Below, in pieces: positions 54,797-64,000 of a stretch of 64,000 nt of DNA. Each line of letters begins with the position of its first letter. The stretch's first letter is position 1. The stretch lies in contig OY757013.1 in the NCBI GenBank assembly GCA_963580285.1, positions 128,771,027-128,835,026 of the forward strand, given 5' to 3'. A program made the translations under genes and the position numbers. The DNA comes from Lucinisca nassula (Eukaryota > Mollusca > Bivalvia > Lucinida > Lucinidae). The notes under the pieces were generated by a model that did not search any database, was not told the DNA's origin, and was given only the letters and a program-made list of their open reading frames with translations.

Positions 54797-55802
54797 TTTT
54801 TTTTTCATACTGGTATTGAAAGCTAGACAAGGTTCACAACTAACCTGCACCATCTTCTTGGTACACGTTAAATGACAATTGGCACATGCAGATTTTTTTT
54901 GACACAGGAAAGTATATTTTGTATGAAGTTCAACCTAAGGCATGCAGAATTTCAACAAAATAATGCAGAACACCTGAATCAAGCCCTGTTGTGATCTACA
55001 CATCAAATTACCCCGGATAGACTTTAGTAGGACAACTAACTGTCACACCAACTCAATGGTTTTTCACCGTTTCCCTACGATTTCCTGTTGAAATTCGATA
55101 ATCTCAGCACAAAAGCCAACACACCTACACATATCAATGAATATGCTCTCACCTAATGCAAAAGTTTTTGCCATTTAACCGTTATTACCAGCAATTTTCG
55201 CATTTTTGTGTGGGAGCAGGCATTTCTTGTTGCAATATTGTTTTCATTCTATATCTTGAAGCTGATGTAATTCGAGTGCTGATTGGTTGAAATCGCTGGA
55301 GTTCCCAAATTTCAACCAATCAGTGGGCGGATTACATCAGCTTCAAGCTACAGAATGAAAACAATACTGCAATGAGAAATGCCTGCTTGCACACAAAAAG
55401 GTGAAAAATGCTGGTAATAACGGTTATCTGGAGAAAACTTTTGCATTAGGTGAGAGCATCTTCATTACTATTTATAAGAATATTGGCTTTTGTGCTGACA
55501 TTATCAGATTTCCGCAGGAAATTGCAGGGAAACAGTGAAAAACCATTAAGTGGGTGTGACAGTTACTTGTCCTACTAAATTCTATGCAGGGTGATTTGAC
55601 GTTTAGATCACATTGCGGCTTTAGCCAGGAGTTCTGCATTATTTTGATGAAATCCTGCATGCCTTAGGTTGAAGTTCATACAAAATATACCTTCCTGTGT
55701 CAAAAAATGCGCCTGTGCCAATTGTCATTTTATGTGTACTGAGAAAATGGCATTGGTTTGTTGAGAACCTTGTCTAGCTTTCTATACCAGTATGAAATTT
55801 TT
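54797..55802. repeat. Very long foldback: ~490-bp arms, ~15-bp loop
   Basis: Left arm 54803-55290 and right arm about 55315-55798 are inverted copies of one another (CATACTGGTATTGAAAGCTA vs TAGCTTTCTATACCAGTATG at the ends; TGATTGGTTGAAATC vs ATTTCAACCAATCA near the centre at about 55300). Arms differ at perhaps one base in ten. Ends are flanked by T runs. Confidence 0.9.
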
Positions 55803-55835
55803 TTTTTCCTCTCATATTTTGACTTCAAACTCATT

Positions 55836-58625
55836 ATGTCTCCCCCGAAAAAATTTTTTTCGGAGAGACATATTGTTTTTCCCCCGGGCGTCTGTCTGTC
55901 TGTCCGTCTGTCCGTCTGTCCGTCTGTCCGTCTGTCTGTCTGTCTGTCACACATTCGTGTCCGCTCTATAACTTGAAAACCGTTGGAGCTATCGTCACGA
56001 AACTTAGTATAAATATAAATCAGCATTAGACGACGTGCAGTGCGCAAGAACTATAACTCTAGCATTTATACTTTTTGAATTATCTCCCTTGGAAGTTTTG
56101 TTGGTATGTATATATGTATGGGCAAATCGTGTCCGGTCAATAACTTTCTTATTTTCAGATGGATTTTAAAATTACTTGGCAGAATTATTAACAACCATAA
56201 GACGATGTGTGGTGCGCATGAATCAGGTCGGTACCTCAAAGGTCAAGGTCATACTTAGAGGTCAAAGGTCAAAAAAGGGGCCTTTTTTCGTATTTGGTCA
56301 ATAACTTTCTTATTTTGAGATGAATTTTAAAATTACTTGGCAGAAATATTAACCACCATGAGACGATGTGTGGTGTGGATCAGGCAGGTCAGTACCTCGA
56401 AGGTCAAGGCCATACTTAGAGGTCAAAGGTCAAAAAAGGGGCCTTTTTTTCGTGTTTTGTCAATAACTTTCTTATTTTGAGATGGATTTTAAAATTACTT
56501 GGCAGAAATATTAACAACCATGAGACGATGTGTGGTGTGCATCAGGCAGGTCAGTACCTCGAAGGTCAAGGTCATACTTAGAGGTCAAAGGTCAAAAAAG
56601 GGGCCTTTTTTTCGTGTTTTGTCAATAACTTTCTTATTTTGAGATGGATTGTGAAATCACTTGGCAGAAATGTTAACCAATATAAGACGATGTGTTACGT
56701 GCATGACCCAGGTTGGTACCTCAAAGGTCAAGGTCATACTTAGAGGTCAAAGGTAAAAAAGGGGCCTATTTTCCGGTTTTGTCAATAACTTGCTTATATT
56801 TATATAGAATTTGAAGTTACTTGTCAAAAATGTTAACTATCATGAGACGATGTGTTGCATGCATGATTCAGTTTGATACCTCAAGTGTCAAGGTCATACA
56901 TAGAGGTCAAAAGTCAAAAAAGGGGCCTTTTTTTTCGTGTTTCGTCAATAACTTTCTTATTTTTAGATGGATTTTGAAATTGCTTGGCAGAAATGTTAAA
57001 CACCATGAGATGATGTGTTGCACGCATGACCCAGTTTGGTACCTGAAAGGTCAAGGTCATACATAGAGGTTAAAGGTCAAAAAAGGGGCCTTTTTTTGTG
57101 TTCTGTCAATAACTTTCTTATTTTTAGATGGATTTTGAAATTACTTGGCAGAAATGTTAACCACCAAAAGACGATGTGTTGCTTGCATGACCCAAGTTGG
57201 TACCTGAAATGTCAAGGTCGTACTAAGAGGTCAAAGAACAAAAAGGGGCCTTTTTATGCCTCCAACTTGGAAAAATTTGGAGGGGCATATTGGTTCTGGT
57301 TCGTTTGTCCGTTCGTCTGTCCGTTACGCTTTTGATGCATAGCATAACTAAAGAACCGTGTATGCTAGGGTTTTGAAATGTCATATATGGATTCCTCATG
57401 GAAAATTAGCTGACGCGTATTTTTTTCTCATCCGGATTATGCCCCCTTCAAGAGTTATTGCCCTTTGAAATTTTTTTAAAAAAATCTTGTCAGCAAGATA
57501 TCTCAAAAACTGTTGGAGCTAGAGCCTTGAAAGTTGGTGAATATATTGGTGGTGATGAGTAGATGAACTGATTAACTGTTGACAAAATTCCGAAAAATAC
57601 TTTGTGAGTTACGGCCCTTTGTCATTTTGGTAATTTGTACCCATTGTAATGTATGCTAAAAGTGATGCATAGCATAACTTTAGAACCGTGTATGCTAGGG
57701 TTTTGAAATTTCATATATGGATTTCTCATGGAAAATTAGCTGATGCGTATTTTTTTTCTCGTCCGGATTATGCCCCTTTCAAGAGTTATTGCCCTTTGAA
57801 ATTTTTTTAATAAAATCTTGTCAGCAAGATATCTAAAAAACTATTGGAGCTAGAGCCTTGAAACTTGGTGAATATATTGGTGGTGATGAGTAGATGAACT
57901 GTTTAACTTTTGACAAAATTCTGAAAAATACTTTGTGAGTTATGGCCCTTTGTCATTTTGGTAATTTGTGCCCATTGTAATGTATGCTAAAAGTGATGCA
58001 TAGCATAACTTTAGAACTGTGTATGCTAGGGTTTTGAAATTTCATATATGGATTCCTCATGGAAAATTAGCGGACTCGTATTTTTTTTCTCGTCCGGATT
58101 ATGCCCCTTTCAAGAGTTATTGCCCTTTGAAATTTTTTCAATAAAATCTTGTCAGCAAAATTTCTCAAACACTATTGGAGCTACGGCCTTGAAAGTTGTT
58201 GAGTATATTGATGGTGATGACTATATGAACTGATTAACTTTGGAATAAATTCCGAAAAATACTTTGAGTTATGGCCCTTTGTCATTTTGGTAATTTGTGC
58301 CCATTGTAATGAATGCTAAAAGGGATGCATAGCATAACTTTAGAACTGTGTATGCTATGGTTTTGAAATTTCATATATGCATTCCTAATGGAAAATAAGC
58401 TGACGCGTATTTTTTTTCTCATCCGGATTATGCCCCTTTCAAGAGTTATTGCCCTTTGAAATTTTTTGAACATTTTTAAAGTTACTTTGCAGAAATGTTT
58501 ATCTTCATTAGATGATGTGTTGCACAGAAGACCCGGCTCAATACCTCCAATGTCAAGGTTATACTTAGAGGTCAAAAACGGGGGAGACATCTGTGTTTTT
58601 GTAGAAAAACAAATTCTAGTTCCAC
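55836..58625 (+). repeat. Hairpin-headed element (family 5) with 161-bp array and a nested family 4 element
   Basis: Head TATGTCTCCCCCGAAAAAAT ... TCGGAGAGACATA (55834-55873), a (TCTG/TCCG)n run (55888-55948), then seven units of about 161 bp (56110-57245; ATAACTTTCTTATTTTGAGA, TTACTTGGCAGAAATATTAA, AGGTCAAAGGTCA). At 57254 a family 4 head interrupts. The family 5 tail resumes at about 58470 and ends GGGGGAGACATCTGTG (58581-58596). Confidence 0.85.
57254..58470 (+). repeat. Nested hairpin-headed element (family 4 subtype), 330-bp array
   Basis: Head TTTTTATGCCTCCAACTTGG ... GGAGGGGCATA (57252-57287), GTCCGTTCGTCTGTCCG, then four units of about 330 bp starting GATGCATAGCATAACT at 57333, 57663, 57994 and 58324. 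Sister subtype of 53157-54300. Confidence 0.85.
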
Positions 58626-59404
58626 ACTTTTTTCGGACAAATCAACGGGCCAAGCGCCTGTGAATAAGAGTCATAACTTTACCATATTTTCGCAACTTGT
58701 CACACGGAACATTCATTACAGCCTTATCGGTATGACCGGAGGCGTGTGTTTGCAGTAGAATAGTAACGTGAAGAATACGGTCGGTGTTTATAGCGCGATT
58801 CGGTTAACTGACACGGTGCGTTGAATGGACCCAGAGTTCCGGGACATGGCGAGGTTGAGGTGTATTACAAATCCGATTTATATCGCAAATTGGTAGAAAT
58901 TACACACTCTAAACTTGCAACGAATTCATTTCGGAAGAATTAATATGGATAAACACACTTAAACAAATTCCATTTTGACTTCTCGAACGTTATTTATTTA
59001 TGTTTATACTGAAATGAATACCGAGCTCACATTTGACCATGTCTCTGATACCGTCAAAAGCGATAAGATCGTACGTTTACACAACGGTATTTATAATCAA
59101 CGCCAAAGGCACTAATTATGGTCGCTGAAGTGTGCACAGTCAACAGGTGTCACATGCTAAAATCATGTTTATATAACGGTATTTTTAATCAGTGCCAAAG
59201 GCACTAATTATGGTCGCTGAAGTGTGGACCGTCACAGGTGTCAGGTGCTAAAACACGTGCCGGGTTAATTTAAAGAGGGTGAAAATAATGCCGATAAGTA
59301 GACTTCAAAGGAAAGAAACCTAATCAAGATGGTATGATGATTGTTTTTTTTTCTGCAATATAAAGAGTAGTTTTCGATGTTCAGCGACAATCGGAACAAC
59401 ACTA
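58626..59404. repeat. Gene-free stretch with an 88-bp direct duplication
   Basis: About 59083-59165 and 59171-59253 are tandem copies (CGGTATTTATAATCAACGCC, AAAGGCACTAATTATGGTCG, CTGAAGTGTG). Otherwise nothing recognised. Confidence 0.55.
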
Positions 59405-60420
59405 TCTCAAATTAAAGACCTATGGCCATCAGCTCTTGGATAGTGATTCTCCTAGATGTACTGGCTTTGCAGGTACCTTGATCTGGTGACCTTGATCTAT
59501 ATTTTACGCTCCAGTGATTTTGACACAATTTACGTTGATGTGCCAGATCTTCTCAAATAAAATGCATGAAACCATCAAATCTTGCACAGTGCTTCTCCTA
59601 GATGTACAGACTCGACAGGTGCCTAAACCTTGTGACCTTGACCTATTTTTCAAGCTCCAGTGACTTTTACACATTTATCATTCACATAACATATCTGCTC
59701 GACTAAAAGGGCTACAACCACCAAACCTTGCATAGTGCGTCTCCTTAATGTACTGACCCAGCAGTTACCTTGTCCTGTTGAACTTGACCTATATTATGTA
59801 CTACAGTGACTTTGACACATTTTACATCAGCATTTACTAAAGTATAAGACCTACAACCGCCAAACCTTGCATAGTGCTTCTCGTCAAAGGTTCTTTGACC
59901 TGGAGACCTTGACCTACAGTTTGCAGTCCAGTGACACATTTTATATCAACATTCTGTATCTTCTCAACTATAAGGCCTAGGCCCCCGCCCATAGGGGCTT
60001 GAAGAAATATATGGGCTGCACGATGCTTCCACGCAGAGCTGAATCCGGCCCGCACACTAGTAGTGGTAAACCGCTTAGAGGATCTAAGCCTGTCCAGGAA
60101 CCGCGGTGCGAGGCGGACCGTCCATGCTAATAAACCCTATTGGTTTCATTGGGCGACAGGGCTTTGAGATGTCATTTCATCTCAGTGTCGGGTAAAAGTC
60201 CTACAAAATTGGAAGCAACGTCTCCAAAATGACCTTTACAGTGTTGACGGGGACGTTAAACCTCAAATCAAACAAACAAAAAAACTATAAGGCCTACAAG
60301 CACCAAACCTTGAATAGTGCTTCTCTTCCATGTACTGATGTGGCAGGTTCCTCATCCTGGTGACCATGACCTATATTTACAGTTCTGTGACTTTGACACA
60401 TTTTAGGACAGCCATCAACT
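59405..60420. repeat. Tandem repeat family 7, interrupted by SINE-M
   Basis: Units of about 130 bp (CAAACCTTGCATAGTGCTTC, GTACTGACCC, GACCTTGACCTAT, CCAGTGACTTTGACACATT), at least six before and one after the SINE. Confidence 0.75.
59980..60282 (+). mobile_element. SINE-M copy with 14-bp target-site duplication
   Basis: AACTATAAGGCCTA at 59966-59979 and 60283-60296 flank a full copy; this copy is closest to an apparent consensus. Confidence 0.92.
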
Positions 60421-60534
60421 GCTACTGTAAGAGTAATCTTATTAGCTCACCTGAGCATGAAATGCTGAAGGTGACCTATTGTGCTGGCTTTTTGTCCGTC
60501 GCCTGTCTGTCAACAATTTCTTCAAATGACATCT

Positions 60535-60721
60535 TAGCCTGCCCAGGAAAAGTGTTGAGAGTCGGACGTCCATGCATATAAACTCTGTTGGTTTCTTTGG
60601 GCGGCAGGGCTTGAGATGTCATTTCATCTCAATGTCGGGTAAAAGTCGCACAAAATTCGAAGCAACGTCTCCAAAATGACCTACAGAGTGTTGACGGGGA
60701 CGATAGACATCAATCAATCAA
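60535..60721 (+). mobile_element. 5'-truncated SINE-M with 13-bp target-site duplication
   Basis: TCAAATGACATCT at 60522-60534 and 60722-60734. Starts mid-element (TAGCCTGCCCAGG), the truncation expected of incomplete reverse transcription; tail is (ATCA)n rather than (CAAA)n. Confidence 0.88.
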
Positions 60722-61292
60722 TCAAATGACATCTCCTCTGCAACCACAGTGCCAATTTTAAAATAATTTCACAGGAATATTCCTTGGGTGACCCTCTTCC
60801 AAATTTGCTAAAATAGTTCTGCTCTGCTGAATAAAATAGCCGTTGAAGTTAAATATAGAAAAACCTTTAAAACGACATCTCCTCCCAGGCTAATGGTCTG
60901 ATTTCAAAGGACATGTAATTTCACTGTAAAGTTCCTTGGGTGACCCTCCACCAAGATTGCTAAAAAAGGTCCAGCTTCACTGAACACAATGGCCGCCAGA
61001 GGTAAAAGTAGAAAAACCTTTAAACGTCATCTCCTGCTTAGCTAATGGTCAGATTTCAAAATAAGATTCACAATAATAAGCCTTTGGTGACCCTCTACCA
61101 AAATTGCTAAAATAGTTCTGCTCCCCTGAACAAAATGGCCACCAGAGCTAAAATAGAACAACTTTCAAAAGATATTACCTCCAAGACCAATGGCTCAGTT
61201 TCAAAATAAATTGAAAGAAATCAATTCTACCAAAAGTGCTTAGGTGGTTCTGCTCCGCTGTACAAAATGCTCCACTGTACAAAATGGTTGTC

Positions 61293-61592
61293 TTTGTTTG
61301 TTTGATTTGAGGTTAAACGTCCCCGTCAACACAGTATAGGTCATTTTGGAGACGTTGCTTCCAATTTTGTGGGACTTTTACCCGACATTGAGATGAAATG
61401 ACATCTCAAGCCCTGTCGCCCAATGAAACCAATAGGGTTTATAATCATGGACGGTCCACCTCGCACCGCGGTTTCTAGACAGGCTTAGATCCTCTAAGTG
61501 GTTTACCAGTACTAGTGTGCGGACGGTTTCAGCTCTGCATGGCAGCATCATGCAGCCCATCTATTTCTTCAAGCCCCGATGGGCGGGGGCGG
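61293..61592 (-). mobile_element. SINE-M copy (minus) with 14-bp target-site duplication
   Basis: ACAAAATGGTTGTC at 61279-61292 recurs, A-expanded, at about 61593-61610 (ACAAAAAAAATGGTTGTC). Confidence 0.85.
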
Positions 61593-61653
61593 ACAAAAAA
61601 AATGGTTGTCAGAGCTAAATATAAAGAAACCTGTAAACAACAATGTTAGTACA

Positions 61654-61980
61654 TGTGTGTGTGAATTCGGGTTTAATGTCGCTTTCAACAATTTTTCAGT
61701 CATATCACGACTGTGGTGGCGACAGGGAGCTCAATGCTCACTTTTATAGTGCTGCCTCACTGAAGTATCTTGTCCCAGACACACTATATGATACCACACC
61801 CAGTCACATTGTCCTGACACTGGGTCGACCAGTCCTAGCTCTACCCCGTAAATCTGAGTGCCAAGCAAGGAGCAGCTAGTACCATTCTTAACGACTTTGG
61901 TATGTTGCGGCTCGGGATCGAACCCGTGACCTCCCGTTCCCCTGAGCGGACACTCTACCAACTGAGCTATCGGAGCCGGT
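61654..61980 (-). mobile_element. tRNA-derived SINE family D (minus)
   Basis: Inverted relative of 13035-13367: begins GTGTGAATTCGGGTTTAATG and ends with the tRNA-like head complement (TACCAACTGAGCTATCGGAG; box B GGGATCGAACCC). Flanked by TAGTACAT at about 61647-61654 and 61988-61995. Confidence 0.85.
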
Positions 61981-62035
61981 AAAAAATAGTACATCATAAC
62001 TCAGGTGAGCTAATTAGGTCCATCATTGACCTCTT

Positions 62036-63404
62036 GTTTAACAACCACATTCTGATTGTGGCTCCTGTGACTCTTGCCCCCAGCAGTTGTGATGCCATCT
62101 TCTACAGAATTCCAGTCTTAGTTTATTTGTTCATCTGCTCTTTCATTATTCTTTCTCTCCATATAGGTCAATGTTAAATATTTGTCAAAGATTTCTCAGG
62201 AACTATGAAAGCTTGAAGTCTCAGGCTTAGTATAGAAGTCGCAGATAAAATTGACTAGGTGGAGCTATCGTTTGCACCTGCCTTTAGAATGATCTATGAA
62301 CAAAAAGGTAAAGCAAGTCACCAGATTGTGCCAGTTCAACTGTAACACAAACAAAGCTGTGACGTTTATGGCCATTTGGTCCGCTTGTAGAAAGCATGCG
62401 AAAGGCACTCTACATAATCTTCTGGTAGACTCAGCGAATTTGACATATATTGACAACACCTAAATAGCCCCGCCTTGTCAATTTTATTTGCGACTACTAT
62501 ATGCAATTGCTAAAAAGCAGTAATGATGACTAATCCTGTAAGAGGCATAGGCTTTCTCAGCTTATTTGTTTCTTTTGTTCTTCTTTCTCTCCATATAGGC
62601 CAATGTAAATTTTTTCGTCAGATTCTCAAGAATAATAGAAGCTGGATCCCTGAAACCTGATATACTATAGGTACATGTAATAATTGTGACTTTTATTGTG
62701 TAAGAGACAATGGACATTTTTGGCTTATTTATTCATCTGTTCTTTCATTCTTATTTCCCTCCATATTAAATTTTTCGTCAATGATTTATCTGGAGCTGTA
62801 AAAGCTAGAAGCCATAAACTTCGTATAATATGCAATGTCAGGTTAGAGACAATGGGCTTTCTTGACTTATTTGTTCATCTGTTGTTTCATTCTTCATTCT
62901 CGCCATATCTATAGGCCAATGCTAAATTTTTTTGCCAAAAATTTCTCAGGAGCTATGAAAGCTAGAAGCCTCAAACTTGGTATGCAATCCAGTAGTGATT
63001 GTAGATGACTTACAGTATATCCTGAGGCTTATTTTTTGTTCATCTGTTCTTTTATTTGACAAAGTGGGGCTATATTGGATTTGCCTTGTCCTTCTGTGAT
63101 TTCTAATTCTATAATTCTGTTATTCATGATAACTCAAAGACCGTTTGAGGTATTTATAAACCCTATTGTTTTCATTAGGTGACAGGGCTTGAGATGTCAT
63201 TTCATCTCATTGTCAGCTAAAAGTCCCACAGAATTGGCAGCAACTTCTCCAAAATGACCTATACAGTGTTGACAGGGACGTTAAACCTCAAATCAAACAA
63301 ACAATTCTTTTTCCCCATATAATCCAATGTTTAAATTTTTGGTAAACATTTCTCAGGAACTATAAAAGCTAAATGCCTCAAGTTTGGTATTGTAAGAGAC
63401 AAAG
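62036..63404 (+). repeat. Array with ~175-bp units, repeat R1 copy 2 and a SINE-M fragment
   Basis: Units share CTTATTTGTTCATCTGTTC, TCTCCATATAGGCCAATG, TTCTCAGGAACTATGAAAGC and CCTCAAACTTGGTAT (62120, 62560, 62740, 62900, 63310). R1 lies at 62300-62500 and a 5'-truncated SINE-M (plus) at 63150-63303. No gene. Confidence 0.65.
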
Positions 63405-63955
63405 GGCCTTTTAGTGCACCTGAGCTGAACTTGTGGGGGCTATTGTGATCTTGGGGTCATGTTGAGGTCAAGGTCACACCAAAAGTATCCAAATTTACTC
63501 TATATTCCAATGGCAATCCAATAACCAAAGTTTCAGAAGTGTAACTCTAAGAAGATATGGCAAAATCATACTTTTTGACCTTTGACGTTGGGTCAAGGTC
63601 ACACCAAAAGTAACCTGACATATTCTATATTCCAAGGACCATCCAATAAGCAAAGTTTCAGAAGTGTAACTCCAATAGTTTAGGAGATATGGCAAATCAT
63701 AATTTTTGACCTTTGACCTTGGGGTCATGTTGAGGTCAAGGTCACAAAAAAGTTGCCCACTGCCATCTACATTCCATAAACTATCGACATGCAAAGTTTC
63801 AAAAGTGTAACTTCAGTGGTTGCAGAGGAGATCCATTTACAAGAAACGTGATGGACGGACAGACAGACAGACAGATGGACAGACGGACAGACGCCGGAGT
63901 GAACTGTGGTACGAAAACAATATACCCGATTTTTCTTCGAAAAAGCGGGTATAAA
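63405..63955 (-). repeat. Hairpin-headed element (family 6, minus) with DR1 motifs
   Basis: On the minus strand: head TTTTATACCCGCTTTTTCGA ... CGGGTATA (63921-63956), a (TCTG)n/(TCCG)n run (63853-63895), then about three units of about 120 bp (GCAAAGTTTCAGAAGTGTAA complement, TGACCTTTGACCTTGGGGTC). The tail near 63405 reads TTTAGTGCACCTGAGCTGAA. Confidence 0.75.
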
Positions 63956-64000
63956 AGCAACCTTGGCTCTGTTGGGTCCATGCCCCACCCCTACTCTTCA

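Larger units (their letters stand above)
60440..62035 (+). repeat. Hairpin-headed element (family 8) with ~150-bp array and three SINE insertions
   Basis: Starts TTAGCTCACCTGAGCATGAA with ATGCTGAAGGTGACCTATTG hairpin-like head and GTCCGTCGCCTGTCTGTC; units contain ATGACATCTCCTCTGC, GGTGACCCTCTTCC, TGCTAAAATAGTTCTGCTC and GAACAAAATGGCC; it ends TCAGGTGAGCTAATTAGGTC at about 62001-62020. Interrupted at 60535, 61293 and 61654. Confidence 0.75.
35194..64000 (+). other. Inferred first intron of the DEAF1-like gene (partial)
   Basis: No exon continuing the SAND domain was found downstream. If the gene is intact, everything to the window end is intronic and composed largely of transposable and tandem repeats. 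This is inference from the donor site and the missing continuation. Confidence 0.5.

Overview
The window looks like repeat-dominated nuclear DNA of a marine invertebrate, most likely a bivalve mollusc (clam). Three things point that way: a Maverick/Polinton DNA transposon, Naiad-type Penelope-like retroelements with in-frame UGA codons (a combination reported from clams), and many short elements with tandem-repeat cores resembling bivalve 'pearl'/non-autonomous Helentron elements. Only one piece of a normal host gene is convincing: the first coding exon of a DEAF1-like SAND-domain transcription factor at 34830-35193 (+). The rest of the window downstream would be its first intron.

Layout. (1) 77-14066 is a whole Maverick/Polinton-type element with exact 6-bp target-site duplications and ~1.2 kb terminal inverted repeats. 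It keeps a plus-strand cluster (zinc-finger/packaging ATPase, two small unknown proteins, adenain-like cysteine protease) and a minus-strand BIR-domain gene. I find no DNA polymerase B, integrase or major capsid gene, so it looks non-autonomous or decayed; SINEs, a MITE and satellites have invaded it. (2) 14073-21096 holds hairpin-headed tandem-repeat elements, a divergent Penelope-like 3' relic and a dead non-LTR reverse transcriptase. (3) 21097-31300 holds two head-to-head Naiad copies, the second complete with pseudo-LTRs and inverted partial copies, embedded in a satellite that continues to about 32660. (4) 32660-34829 holds an unassigned stretch, a TATC microsatellite and a tRNA-derived SINE ahead of the DEAF1-like exon. 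(5) 35194-64000 is repeat-filled: long foldbacks, palindromic mini-elements, several families of hairpin-ended elements with 130-330 bp tandem arrays, nested SINEs and a second non-LTR relic.

How the parts relate. The ATPase, two small proteins and protease of the Polinton lie close together on one strand, as expected for a virion-morphogenesis module; the BIR gene is an accessory cargo. The Naiads encode a GIY-YIG nuclease upstream of a telomerase-like reverse transcriptase, to be read through UGA as selenocysteine. The SINEs probably depend on non-LTR machinery elsewhere. Nested insertions give a relative chronology: tandem-array elements and the Polinton are older than the SINE-M and SINE-D copies inside them, which still have clear target-site duplications.

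Limits: no alignments or searches could be run. Family names are based on motifs, gene order, termini and target-site duplications seen by eye; boundaries of repeats are approximate unless a duplication is given.
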